Below are positions 1 to 13,100 of a stretch of DNA of 64,000 nucleotides, piece by piece. Made by a program: the position numbers and the translations under genes. This stretch comes from Formicarius rufipectus (Eukaryota; Chordata; Aves; Passeriformes; Formicariidae), in contig VXAU01001119.1 in NCBI GenBank assembly GCA_013399695.1, positions 1-64,000 on the forward strand, written 5' to 3'. Below the pieces are notes generated by a model. It was given only the letters and a program-made list of their open reading frames with translations, did not search any database and was not told where the DNA came from. Position 1 is the first letter of the stretch, and each line of letters opens with the position of its first letter.

Positions 1-250
1 AGGGGAGAGAAAGAAAAGCTGTTTTAATAAGTCTTCATCAGAATTGTGGCTGTTACCCCGACTGGGACCTCAGACACTGAATGTGAAGTTAACAGGGTTC
101 CTCGGGTCCCTTCTCTGCCCTGGCCCTGACCTACAAGGAGCTGGAGATGACACGTTGCAGCTTTAACCTGAGCACAGTCCCAGGCTGCTGCTGAGCCTTG
201 AACTGCCTTCCACTCCCTCCCCTCCTACCGTGGGGCTTCTGCATCGATAC

Positions 251-1499
251 CTTTCCTGTCCTTCAGGTACTCGGGGTCGATCAGGCAGACACCATCTGCA
301 AACAAGCAGAGAAGAGGACCAGTGAGCTCACCCACATGGGAAGATCCTTTGCTGAGACATGGCTTTTTAAACTCAAGTAATCCACTTTTCGGCTGGAAGG
401 TGACCAAAGAAAGCTACTGGTCAGGGGGATGGCAATGTCTCCTCCAGCATCTCCACCTGAGATGTGTGACTGAGTTGTTTTGCAAGTGACCTTTGTCCCT
501 TTCCCCATCATTTTTCTAAAGTGTATTTGCAGGAAAACAGGACATTTGCTCCTTCTGCTCCAGTGGAAAGTAGAGATACACAGACACCAGCACAGGGACT
601 GGTGTCCCCAGTCTCTTCCTGCCTGTGCTTCCACCTCTCAGAGGCACAGACCCACTCACCTACAGATTCCACTGAGTCCACATGATCCACAAAGTCTCTC
701 TTCCCCAGGTAGATGGAAAGCTAGAGGGAAGAAGGAAGCGGGTTAGTGTTTGCCATGGAATTGGCCCAAATTTTGTAGCCCTGAGTTGTATCATGGGGCT
801 CGTAACCATGTTGGAGCAGACACCACATTTAAGGGGTCATATCAGGGTATTTTTGGATTTCTGTTTTGAAAAATGAGTCCTGCAGTGGCATCATGGCAGG
901 TCTGGCAGGAATCAGTCAGATCTCAGAGGGAAAGGAGACCCAGCCTGGGTCCCACAAGCAGAGCCACCCTGGAGAATCCCAGCCCAGGCTGCACCTGGGC
1001 TCATCACACCTGGGGACGTCACATGGACTCACCTTGCTGTTGGGGCTGGTCTTCTTATACACCCTGCAGAGGAAACAGAGACGGGTATTTGGGAATGCCT
1101 TGGACAAGGCTGGATGGGGCACAGCCCATTCCTGAGGCAGGGAGTTGAGGTTTTCCCTGTAAACATGATTCACTACCAAGAGCTACACCAGGGCCTCCTT
1201 GGGGTGTCCTGGCCTTGGGGAATTCAGTGTCCTGCAAATTCAGAGCCAAACCCACCCGAGAGATGTTGGGCTCCTGAGCTCAGGGTGAGGAGAGGGGAGG
1301 AGAGGGGAAGGGAGGGGAGACTTGCTGTGTCTTAAGGGCGAGGGAGAAGCACCAACATGCAGAAGAAAGAGAAGGGATTTTGTTGGCTCCATGACAGCTC
1401 CCTCTCTTTCTCTGTCTGCTCCTGTCCTGCAGGGCCCTGCCCCATCCCAGTTATAAATATAGAAATAAATAGAGACACTTACTTTGCTCCATGTGCCAT
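251..1499 (-). CDS. ARR3: Cone arrestin (arrestin-C), 5' coding exons only
   Basis: Arrestin-C binds light-activated, phosphorylated cone opsins and stops transducin signalling in photoreceptor outer segments. Four minus-strand coding exons join in frame: 1483-1499 (start codon at 1499), 1033-1063, 660-720 and 251-295, of 17, 31, 61 and 45 bp. The 61/45 bp sizes are, as I recall, those of vertebrate arrestin genes. The product starts MAHGAKVYKKTSPNSK, then LSIYLGKRDFVDHVDSVESV, then DGVCLIDPEYLKDRK, which is the arrestin N-domain signature. All four have GT-AG junctions. The next exon (VFVTLTCAFRYG in relatives) is not in bases 1-250, so the gene continues off the left edge. The cone rather than rod or beta type is inferred from the neighbours P2RY4, IGBP1 and EDA, which flank ARR3 in mammals. 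No stop or frameshift is seen. Confidence 0.9.
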
Positions 1500-4400
1500 T
1501 TTCAGTCAGTGGCTGTGCAGGCGGGATCTGTGGGGAGAGGTGAGGGGAGGTCTGGCTGAAGTGGTGGGGAAGGGGCAGCCCCCGGCCAGTGCCACCAGCA
1601 GGACACCCTCCTCCACATCCCACCAAACTGCAGAGCCCTCGGGATACGGCACTGCTGGGCCTGTCCTCTTTGTAGAGCTCAGGAGCTCTGGGGTCAGCAG
1701 GGGCTGCCCAGCTTTGGGGCAGCACGTGGGAGCAACTGGAGAGCTGTGTCTCCACCGGTCCCTTGTCCCTGGCCAGAAAAAAAGGTGAAGAGGAGACAGG
1801 AGAGCAGAAGGGAGAGTGATGCTCCAGAAATCAGACTGAGAGTAGGTTTCTATTAGATATCAGTAAAATATTCTTTACTGAGAGAGTGGGGACGCACTGG
1901 AACAAATTACTGAGTGAAGTTATGGATGCCCCATCCCTGGAAGTGTTCAACATAGGGCTGGACAGGGTTTGCAGCAACCTGGTCTAGTGGGAGGGGTCCC
2001 TGTCCATGGCAGGGGGGTAGAAGGAGGTGGTTTTTAAGGTCCCTTCCAACCCAAATAATTCTGTGATTCCATGGAACTAGGAAGAACAGGGATGACTCCA
2101 AACTGAGCAAGTTCAGTGCTGGGAAATGCAAGAAAATGAGCAACAGCCCTTACGGAGTTTCAATTTCATGAATTTTTCCTGTCTATGGGAAATTTGCTGT
2201 CATGGCTTAACAGCAGGAATGGGCTCGTTTTGTCCTGTCACTCACAGGAAAGTGAGGAAACCACGGGGAGAAAGGCCAAGGGAAGCTTCATTGCCCTGTG
2301 GAAAGAGGGGGCTCGGGGCACACAACCCTCCCACCCCCATCCCTTCAGGCCAGGAGCGTGGCCGGGGCTGCCCAGCCCTGCCCAGCCGCTCCCTGTGTGC
2401 TGCTCTCCAGCCTGGTGGCCAGGATGAACCTGCAAATGTCACGTGAATCCCCAGCCCCTCGGCCAGGATAAGAGGTGGGATGAGCTCAGCTTCTTAAGGT
2501 CAGGCAGCTCTGGCGGGGGCTTAAGCCGTGGCAGGATGTTCAGTCCCAGGGGCACGTGGCCACAGTGGGCTCTGTACACAAGCACAGGGGGGAGAGACGG
2601 AGCTGACACGGAGGTAGAAGATCCTCTTTCCCGTGGGAAGGTGAGTGGTGCCAGGCTGAGGATCTTTGATGCCCTCGGGTGCTGTGAGATGTGAAGCTCA
2701 GGAGTCCTCACCTGCAGGGTTTCTTGGGCAGCGGCAGGAGAAGGTGTGATGGGTGCAGGAGCAGAGAGCTCAGTCCTTTGCAGACCCCGGGAATTAGGGA
2801 TGAGGCAATGAAATGTGGAGGAGAGAAGGGCTGAACTCCTCCTCTGCACCTCCCAGGCCCCAGAGAAGGGACTCGAACCCCTCCTGGCTTGGCTGTGCTC
2901 TCCCATGCTGCTGCCCAGCCCCTCCACCATGTCCTCTGGCTCGGCCACACTGAAATCTTTTCTGTCCACATTTTTCCCCTTTCAGCCCCAGACCACCCTC
3001 CTTCCAGCCACAGTCTGGCACCAATGTCCTTGCCCCAAGTGCTTTGCAAAACTCAGAACCCCAAAGCACTGGCAGGGCCCTGGCAGCAGAGCAGGCAGCA
3101 CTCACCTGGCAGGTGGATAGACGGGCAGACACTCTCCTCTTCCTCTCCCAGCAGGTCCCAGTGCCACCCAGTCACTACGGGCTGCTCCCAGTCCTGCAGC
3201 TTCTTATATCCCCCCTGGCTGTCCCTCCCCTGGCATCTGATCTCGCCCACTCAGCCTTGGCTGGGGGTGCAGGGGGTGTGTGTCTGTGTGGGAGAGGTAC
3301 TTTCAGGAGCAATCCTATTAGTTGATTAATTGGGGAGACGCTTCGTGAGTAAGAGTGGGCTAAAAATACCCCTGCTGCTGGAGCCCTGGAAAGCAGCTTA
3401 TGGGGATTGGCAGAGGGCTTAGGAGCAAGGTGATGGTAATTGAGGTGGAAGCTCTGCTCCTGGTGGGAAGGGGTGCAGATTCCCACAGGGACTCTCTCCA
3501 ACTGCTCCAATGGCAAGTGGCGCTGAGCCAGCCCTGGGCACGAAGGAGAATGGAGATGGCAGAGGGGAGTGAGGGACCTTCCCAATGTTCTCCCTCCCTT
3601 ACAGACCTTCCTGGCTGGATAACAGATGGATGGAGGCACAAACAGCTTCCTGCATGACCAACACGCCCATGTGGATGGTCACCTAGAGGTGATCTGCCAT
3701 GGCACATGGGACACCCTTGCCATGGGGTACACGTTGATGGGATAAAGGCCTTGGCAGGGGTCACCCTCCCCGAATCACCAGAGAGGTGGGACACAGACCT
3801 ATCACTGTCCCCCAGTACAACCTGCTCATCCTTGGTCCTTTCATAACACCACGGGCTGGTCTTGCATGATCCAATTAACACATCATTAATTCAAGGTCTG
3901 GTGCTGCAAATAGAAGACTGCGGAAAGCACAGAGTGGCTCTGCCTTACAGCTGCCAGGAGAGCAGCATTCCCACTGCCACCTTGCCTCAGCCACAGCCAG
4001 AGTGTGGGACCTCCTTCCCACAGGGATGGCCGCAGGCTGGCTCTTAGGACAGATCCCAAGGACAGCTACAAACTGCTCCAGCAAGGTCCTACTCATCCTT
4101 CTCTCCCCCAGCATCCCTCCAGCCCTTCCTTGCTCACCCAGCTGCTTTGCTTTGGGGATGCACTTGGTTCTGGCTCAGCCCCCAGAGCTGACACCAAGGT
4201 CAGGATGTCCCTGCTCACTCCTGCACCTCCGTGCCAGAGCTGTCAGCAGCCTGGCAGTGCTCAACAACCTTCATCACCTGGGTACCAACTGCTCCCTAAC
4301 ACAGCCCACCTGTGCCCCTTGGGCCACCAGGAGCCTCTGAGAGCAGCCAGGAGCCACCACAGCACCCCAGCCCTGCTGCCAGGCCTTCATCTGCCAGCGC

Positions 4401-7120
4401 ACGTTCCCCAGGGCTGGGACTTGTGATCTCTAATTGCACACAGAGAGCTGCTTAGGTTACAGATTACCGGGCACTAATTCTGCCACAGTCAGGGGGACAC
4501 GTGAACTGTGACCTTCACGCTGCGGGGTGAAAGAGGAGGAGGAGGAGGAAGCAGCCTCACCTGGACACTCACTGCCTGCCCAGGGCTTGGGGCACCTACT
4601 CCTGAACTCTGTGTTTGTGTCTCCTTGTTACACTGTCAGTAAGAGCCCTGTGCCTGGTGCTGCTCACCAGGGCTGTGGCTGCAGGGTCTGTGCAGCACGG
4701 CAAGGATGGACAGCAGAGTTCATTATGGGTGGCTCCAGCTCAGCTTAGTCCCACCTGGGTGGATTCAGCCTTCTCCAGGCTGGGAGGTATTTCCCCTCCC
4801 CAAAATAGTGGCGAGGTGGACAGAGACCACATCCCTTCTTGCACTGAGCTCCAAACCCAGCACAGGGGAACGAAGCAGTGTTAAAAATAACAGGAAAATC
4901 AGAGGGACCTTCTTCCATTTTCATGTGTAATAGGTTCCTCTCATCTGCCTCATCCCACCATCCCTGCAGGTCTGTGCACTGTGTGAGGCACAGCTCAAAC
5001 AGCTGCTTCCAGAGGGGCAGGACACCAGTGGACATGGGGCCAGTGGAGTGTGTGGGGGGCTGGCTTCATCCCTGTCTCCCGTGGACAGTGTCCTGGAATG
5101 TCCTGCCTCACCGGGGAAGCCCCCTGTGCCCGCAGGGTCTGCCCTCTAAAGGGCATCTGGGTGCAGCTGGAGCCTCCCAGAAACCTGGCACCACTGAGCC
5201 CACACTGCCTTCCGAACCACACCTGTGCCCCGTGGCACTGTGCCCCACAGCCACCTTACATAAACACTCACAGCAGGCACTGCTGATTTCCCAAAGCCCC
5301 TCCGAGCTCCAGGGCTTTCTCCCTGATCCAGATTAAGAGGCGGGGATGGCATTAATCGCAGACAGGCATCTCCGTGGCTGCCGGGAATTACTGATGGGCT
5401 CTTAAGTAACCAGAGGGAGCAGCACCGGCAGGATGGCATTCCTGGCAGGATGGGGGACTCTGGCAGGACGGGGGTCTCCAGCCACTGTCCCTGCACAAAC
5501 CCACCACCGCTGTGTGTCCCCAAGGCAGGTGCTGGTGACAGATGCACCCGCTGCCTTGTGGCCCAGAGCCACCAGCCCGAAATCAAGAGGGTGGCCCGAC
5601 TTCTTGGTGGCCCAGCCACAGGTTCCTCTCAAGGCTGGGAATCCAGGAGGAAGCCTCACAGGGGCTTTTGGCACGTCTGCCCTGGTGGCTGGGGCAGGAA
5701 GTGGTGGGGCACAGTCGCTTTGTGTTGGCTCGTGGCTGCAGGGATCGGTTTGTGATGCCAGGGGCAGCAGACAGCCAGCAGAGTGGCTTGGCATCACACT
5801 CCACCCTCATCCCCCTCCAGCAGGAATCCACTGCCCTCTGTCCCTCCCAGCAGCCGTGGTGCTGCCAGGCACTTGGGCAGCAGACGGTGGCCAGTGGTCA
5901 CCTGTAATTAATTGGTGCTAATCACTCTGTGCATCTCAAGCCACCGCACACGCGTGGCCACTGACTCCTGACCACGAGGAGCAAAACCTCTGGGGCTGCA
6001 CCCAGGAGCTGTGGGGAGCCCCCACTGTCTGCAACCCTGTCCCACTGTGAAAATCCTCTCTCCTTCCTGACCCCTTCCCAGGAGTGTCAGAACCTTAGTT
6101 CCCTTCTGCCCGCAGGCAGGGCAGCGGAGTGACAGGAGTGCCATCGTGGGCACCCGGTGCCCACAGCAGCTTCACAGAGCAGGCATCTCAGTCCCTGCCC
6201 ACCTGCCCACCGCCCCAAACACATTCCAGGGGCTTCCTGCTGCCCTACACCCGCGGCAGTCCCTTCTCCCAGGGCCCTACCCAAGGGATGTGGCTCTGCC
6301 CATCCATCACCCCCGAGGAAGAGGCACAGCAGGAGCAGGGTGGGGGCAGAGCCCACTCCAGGAGCTCCTGCTGCCCCTGCCATGCTCAGTGCGTGGGGCT
6401 GTGGCTTCCCCGGGTAGCAGGGCTGGAGGAGGAGCGAGGAGGAGGAAGAGAAGGAGGAAGAGCGTGGTCACAGAGCGAGAGGCACGGGCCACCGAGCGCG
6501 TGGGCTCAGCCGGTGGGACTGGGGGCATCGGTGTGGGCACTGCCTGGCCCCACGATGCCACCCCCGCGGGCAGCGTGATGGGCAGGGAGCTGCTGTGACC
6601 CACTGCAGGGAGCCCAGAAGGGCTGGTGCAGCACCACAGCTCTGCTCCTGCCTGGCTGCACCCCACAGCTCAGCTCGCTGCCCACAGCACCCCACAGGAG
6701 CCCCCGGAGCCCCCACGGCATCCCAGAGGGACGGTGAGTGTGTGGGATGAGCTCAGACCTCCGCGTGCCCCCGGGGCACCAGCATGACCCGCAGGGTGGT
6801 GTCCCCGGGCTGATCCCCCCACGGGACAGATCCTCTCTCTGACCTGTGCCCCTGTGCTCCCTGCAGGCTGGAGCCTCCACCATGGGCATCATCCGGACCC
6901 TCAGCCTGCGCTCCTGGCCCTGCTCCTGCCACGCTGCCCGGTACCCATGAGCATCCCCTCGGGGGCTGCCCATCTCCTGCTGGCACCTGCACACAGCACC
7001 GCGCTCGGGGACCAGGAGACCCTCACAACACCCCCTTCACCCACCCCCGTGGGCCAGGGGACGGCCAGCAGGCTCTGCTGAGCTGCATGTGGGGCCGGGA
7101 CAGCGACACAGCCCGGCAGG
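1500..7120. other. Intergenic region between ARR3 and the SHIP-like gene
   Basis: No protein-coding gene is recognised here. It holds the divergent upstream regions of ARR3 (leftwards) and the SHIP-like phosphatase (rightwards), one CR1 fragment near 1826-2080, a short GAG-rich stretch near 4530-4552 and a purine-rich stretch at about 6421-6467. Open frames in the region have no recognisable domains and look like chance GC-rich frames. Non-coding 5' exons of either gene could lie here but cannot be placed from sequence alone. Confidence 0.6.
1826..2080 (+). mobile_element. CR1 LINE 3' fragment
   Basis: Matches the conserved 3' end of avian CR1 in sense orientation: a TTTACTGAGAGAGTGG-like block, then CCCATCCCTGGAAGTGTTCA, GCAACCTGGTCTAGTGGGAG and a terminal TTTAAGGTCCCTTCCAACCC followed by ATTCTGTGATTCC. 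It is 5' truncated and non-coding. Confidence 0.9.
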
Positions 7121-10100
7121 ATGGCAGCAGCCAGCTGGTACCACGGGGACATCAGCAGGGTGGTGGCCGAGGAGCTGCTGGCCAGGGCCGGGCGGGACGG
7201 CTCCTTCCTGGTGCGGGACAGCGAGTCGGTCACGGGAGCGTACGCCCTCTGCCTCCTGTGAGTCCCTGCTCTTCTTGGCTTCTCTCTTGCCCCTTGCTGA
7301 CATCCTTCTGTCCCTCTCCCCGCTCCAGGCACTGCCAAAACCTCAGGGAGGAGCCAGTGGGGTGAGTGGGGTGCCAGCTCCCTGGCACTGGGGTTTCTGA
7401 GTGATGCCCAGGTCAGAGCAGTGGAGAACCCCGTGTCCTTTGGAACAGGTGAAGCCTGGGCCGGCTGCTCTGCCCAGCACTGTGGCTGCTGAAGGGAGAA
7501 CCCAAAACCCGGGCAGGCTGAGCCATTTTGGGCTGCCCACTGGCCTGGCCACAGGTGTGGGAGCAGGAGAGGCTGCCCCACACCTCCCTCACTCTGCAAA
7601 TACAAACATCCCCCCTCCCTCCACCCACCAACGTGGCCACATCTGGACCCCAGTGCCCACTGTGTGCATCTCCAGTGCTGGGACCTCGGTGCTGCATTCC
7701 CAACACGCAGCCTCTTGTCATCCCTGCACCTGGAAACAGGTGTGCAGTCCCTGCTGCCTGCTGGGGCTGCCTGAACCTTTCCTGCTGCCTGCACCCTTCC
7801 TGCTGCCTGCACCCTTCCTGCTGCCTGCTCCCCTCCTGCTGCCTGCCCCCCTCCTGCTGCCTGCACCCCTCCTGCTCTGCACCCTTCCTGCACCCCTCCT
7901 GCTGCCTGCACCCCTCCTGCTGCCTGCACCCCTCCTGCTGCCTGCATCCTTCTTGCTGCCTGCACCCCTCCTGCTCTGCACCCTTCCTGCTGCCTGCACC
8001 CCTCCTGCTGCCTGCATCCCTCCTGCTCTGCACCCTTCCTGCCTCTGAGCTACACGCCTGTGCTGGTGGGTTTGGCAGAATGCCCTCCCTTTCCTACACT
8101 GGCCTGGCCGTGCTTGTGGGACAAATTGCACACACATGGTGCTGAGGGACACGGGGGCTGCAGGGTCTGGCTCAGAGTCCAGGCTGAGGACAGAAGGCGG
8201 TGGCACAGGATGGTGACACGGGCAGGGATGTGCAGTGACCTCAGAGCGAGTGCAACGGCGCTGTCACAGCCACGGGGAGCACGGGGATGGGCTCAGTCTT
8301 GCTCAAAGCCCTGGGTGCCACATGGAAGCACAGGGCTCGGGGTGCCCCGGGGAATGCTGGTGGAGTCATGGCCACGCAGTTTGGAGGCACATCCTCCCTG
8401 CAAACCGGCACAGACCCCGAGTGGAAAGTGGTGCTTTTATTTGCAGAAATGCGAGCCCGCTTCCTCTCTCCGAGGAGGGGATGGGGTGTCTGCCCCAAAG
8501 CCGGGTCCCCAACGCTGCCACGTGCCCACGGCACGGTGGGGGACCCTCACCTGCTCTGTCCCAGGTTCCAGCGGCACGTCCACACCTACCGCATCCTCCC
8601 GGATGACGAGGGGCTGCTCTCCGTGCAGGTGGGTGTGCGGGGTGCCCTCCGTGCCCCGGACAGCGCTGCTGAGCTGGGTCATGGGCAGGATGCAGCTGTG
8701 CAGCGCCCGGGGTGCTCCTCACCCTTGCCAGCCCCACACAGCCCCAGCCTGTGGTTTGCTTTCTGCACGAGCTGCAGGATGTGAGCATTTTGCAGCCGCT
8801 CCTTCAGCTCGAAGATGTTTCCCCACAACAAAACGCTCTTCCCCTTCCTGCCTCTGTCCCCTGCCCCAGCCTGCCCACACAGACCCCATTCCCGTGATGT
8901 CTGTCCCCAAGGTGTCTGTCCTGGCTGCTGGCTCAGCCTCACTTCCCCTCTTCAGCGTTGCTTCAGGGTTTCTCCTGCTACCCCGCCCTCTGCAGCTGCC
9001 CCTTCTGTGCCCCCAAACAGCATTCTGGAGATCCCCAGGGAGAATCCCTGTCTGCTGAATGAGACGCTCATCTCCACGCTCCTCATGGGTCCCCACCCCA
9101 TGGCTGAGCCATCCAGCTGGCACTTCCAGCTCACTGCAGATGCCTTTTGGGGGACAGGCAGGCTGGGGCTGCCCTTGAAGAGGATGGGATGTGATGGTGC
9201 TTCCCTTGCTCTGCTTCCACAGACCATCCAGGGTATCCAAGCCCAGTGTTTCCACACTCTTCCCGACCTCATCAGTGCCTACCAGCACCCCAACAACGGG
9301 CTGGTGACCCCCCTGCTCTACCCCGTGCTCCGGGCACGGCGGGTGCCCGACGAGGACTCTGGTGAGCCGGGTGGGGCCGGGGGGGCTGTGCCAGGCTGGG
9401 GTGGGGAGGGGTCCCACTGAGCTGGCTGACCTCTGCCCACAGACGGGGAGGATGGCCGGGGCTCTGGGCACGCCGTGCCAGCCACGGGGGGCACGTGGTC
9501 CAGCGTTCCCACAGCCAGCAGGACCCACATCCCGCAGCAGCTGCACCAGAGGCTGCAGGAGCAGGTGCACAGCAGGTAACCACCACCCCGGGCTGGCCCA
9601 GGGGTGTGATGGGCATGCCATGGGGAGGGATCTTCATGCACACCCCTCCTGCAGCCCAGCCAGTGACTTCATGGGCTTCATGGCCGAGTACCTGAGCCAC
9701 CACGTGCAGCTGGACCCGGAGACCCTGCACCTCGGGCACGGGCAGCTGCGGCACCTCAGCACTGCTCTGGCCACGGCCTGCAGGGCACTGCACAGGTCAG
9801 TGGCCCCAGAGGGGCAGAGCTGGAGGGGAGTCACCCCCTGGGGTCACCCACCCTGTCCCCGTCCCCTTACGGTGGCTGAGCGTTGCCATCAAGGCCCAGG
9901 AGATGCCCACACCGGCTCTCACCTGCTCCTCTCCTCCCCTGCAGTGAGATTGACTTCACGCTGGTGGGTCTGGAGACACTGGGCAGGGTGTTCGACCCCC
10001 CCATGTCCCCTCGCAGTCCGGCCAGGGAGCAGGTGAGTGCCCCTCCAGCCACAGCTGCTTCCCCTGCCACAGCCCAGGAACCCCCAGATCCTGAGGTGGA

Positions 10101-13100
10101 GCCCACACCCAGCGGGAGGAATCCACCAGTTCAGTGTCACTGTGATGCTCCAGAAATATTCACCTTCTCCTCAGGGTCCCCTGAACAGTGATCCTGACCT
10201 GGAGCTGCTCCTCCACAAGATATCCACTGTCAACCATCTCCTCTCTTCTCTGGAGAAGAAGGTGCCTGCCCACATGCCGTGGCACCAGGCTGGGTACAGG
10301 GGGAGGCACAGCCCTGCCCCAGGCTGGAGGGTTAATACAGCAAACCCCTCGTCTGAATTAAACCCTCCAGCAGACCAAGCTGCTGGTGGTGGCACGGCCC
10401 TGGGGTGCCAGCTGGGGCAGGGTGCCAGGGCTCCCAGTTAGCCCAGTGGCCCCAGAGCAGTGCCCATCTCTTCTGCAGGTGCTGAAGTCTCTGCAGGAGA
10501 TGGTGTCGAGGCACAACCTGGCACTGCCCAGCGTGGTGGTGGCCCCCCCACCACCTGCCAAGCCCTTGGCCGTGCAGAGCTTCGAGGTGAGGGTGGGGGG
10601 CACAGCAGGGCCCTGGTGTCACTGCTGGGGCAGGGCAGGTGTGGGACAGAGCTGGGAGCCACGTCCCCGTGCGCAGGTGAAGGCGGGCAAGTCGCAGCGC
10701 GTGGTCCTGGTGGTGGATGTGGAGTCGGGCACAGTGGCCATCACCAAGAGGGGGAGCGGGTCCCCAGAGGAGGTGATCCCACAGGACAAAAGTAAGGGAA
10801 TGCTGACCCTCTGTGGGCTGTCAGTGGGACTCTTCGGGGCTGTAGGATTCCCTGGCACAGGTCTGAAAGGCCACAGCCCCTGTCACACCCCAAGCCCCCA
10901 TCCCACTCTGCCTGCCACCTGCACAGTGGGAGGTGGGGACCCCACTGCCCCCCAACACCCATCGTTCAGTCCTGCAGCTGATCAAGTACCAGAGTGTGCA
11001 AAGCAAGGTGAGGCTGGTGTGTGCCAGGGAGTCCCAGAAGAGCCTGAGCAAGGACTTCATCTTCCCCAGTGCACGGGTAAGCGGCACTGGCTGGGAGCTC
11101 CTGAGGACGTATGGAGCCACTGGACACAGCAAATGAGTGGTCTCAGGGCTGACACCACCCCTTCTATGCCTGGGGGCAATGCCCCCCTGATCCCAAGGTG
11201 CTGTGTCTCCTGTCTTCCCCTTTGGGACCCTAACACATCCTCATCATCCCACAGAAGCGAGAGGCCTTTTGCCAGCTGCTGCAGCTGATGAAGATCCAGC
11301 ATTCCAACCTGGATGAGCCTGAGCTCATCTCAGTGTACGTCGGGACATGGAACATGGGTAAGGGGCCAGGAGAAGGTTATATTGTCCTGGGAGGCTTGTG
11401 GCGAGCTCAGGTGGGTTTTGGGAAGTGAGGGCTGCAGGGAGCAGGAAACCTCAAGTCTGAGCTGATCCTTGGTGGAAGGAGGAAGCTGGAGAAGACACCA
11501 ACCTGGCTGCTTTTGGGTTTGCCTGTCCCAACGCGATCCACTCAGCTGGTGGGTGTTGGGGAAACAGAGGAGCTAAGATACTGGGAGAGTTTTGGGCTGT
11601 AAATCCCAGCATCATTCTGGGATGGACGTGGATGAACCATGGGGCTGGCATGGTGTTTCCCACCCCCTGCAGCTCCCAGAGATGCACAGGGTCTGGGCTG
11701 GAGTGGAGCTGGAGCAGCCTGGCCCGTGTCCCCTCGGCGGTGACCCGTGTCCCTGCCCGCAGGCAGCACCCCACCCCCCCGCTCCCTGGCCTCCTGGCTG
11801 ACCTCCAGGGGCCTGGGGCACACGCAGGACGAGACCACCGCCTGCATCCCCCACGACATCTACGTCATCGGCACCCAGGAGAACTCCCTGGGCGACCGCG
11901 AGTGGGTCGAGTTCCTGCGCGCCTCCCTCAAGACCCTCATGGCCATCGACTACCGAGTGGTAACGGCCCTGACCCCCTGGCTGAGCTGGGAGGCACCTGA
12001 TCCCACGGCCCAGAGCCACCCCCGGCAGGCTCAGGGGGCTGGGTACCATCAGAGCCCTCTCCCACCCCAAAAGCAGCCCAGGGAACCTCCCGTGCCCCAC
12101 GGGCTCCACGAGTGCCCTGCGCGGGGGCCAGGGCTGGGTGGGCTGCCCTACCTGCATCTCCGTCCCCATCACACCTGGCAGGGTGGGGGGCAGTGTGGGG
12201 GGCAGGCAGGCACAACCCTTGCCCCACCACAGGTGGCCCTGCAGTGCCTTTGGAGCATCAAGATCGTGGTGCTGGTGAAGCCGGAGCACGAGCGGCGCAT
12301 CAGCCACGTCCACACCTCCAGCGTGAAAACTGGGATCGCCAACACACTCGGTAGGGATGGGATGGGATGGGAGGATGCCCAGGATGAGGGGGCAGCCCGA
12401 GGGCATGAACAGGACCTCTGGGCTCCCCCTGAGCTCAGTGGCAGCACATCCCTGCAGGAAACAAGGGAGCCGTGGGTGTCTCCTTCCTTTTCAACGGGAC
12501 CTCCTTTGGGTTCATCAACTGCCACCTGGCCTCTGGCAGTGAGAAGACCCACAGGTGATGGAGGGGCTTGGAGGGATGGGCCTGCCCCCGGGCAGGTGGG
12601 TGTCTCAGGGGCCTGGAGGAGCCCTGAGGGGCTGAGGGGAGGTGTCTGTCCCAACCTGGCAGGGGCAGGATGAGGATGATGTGTCCCCTGGGTGGCTCAC
12701 ACAGTCCTGCCGTTTCCCCCCAACAGACGTAACCAGAACTACAGTGACATCCTGCACTCCTTGGTCCTGGGTGACAAACGTCTGGGGGGCTTCGACCTCA
12801 CCCTGCGCTTCACCCACCTCTTCTGGTTCGGGGACCTCAACTACCGCCTGGACATGGACGTGGAGGTGGGAGCCCACAGGGACCACGCTGGGGATGGCAG
12901 GGCGAGAGGAGCCCCCAGGGCTCACCAACACTCCCCCCTCCACACAGGACATCTTTGCTCACTTAATCAAGAAGGAGTTTCAAGCCCTCTTGGCTGTTGA
13001 TCAGCTCACCCTGGAGCGGGAGAAGAACAAGGTGTTCCTGCAGTTCAGTGAGTGTGGGGACAAGGGCGCTGTTCCCCTGGCTGGGACAGCAGCACCCGGG

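Noticed and set aside
1451..1458. TATAAATA as an ARR3 promoter
   Set aside because: It lies inside ARR3 intron 1, downstream of the start codon and on the opposite strand orientation.
6901..8206. Long repetitive open frames (QEGCR-type and LLLPAP-type) on both strands
   Set aside because: They are translations of the intron 1 minisatellite of the SHIP-like gene, open in several frames because the unit lacks stops.
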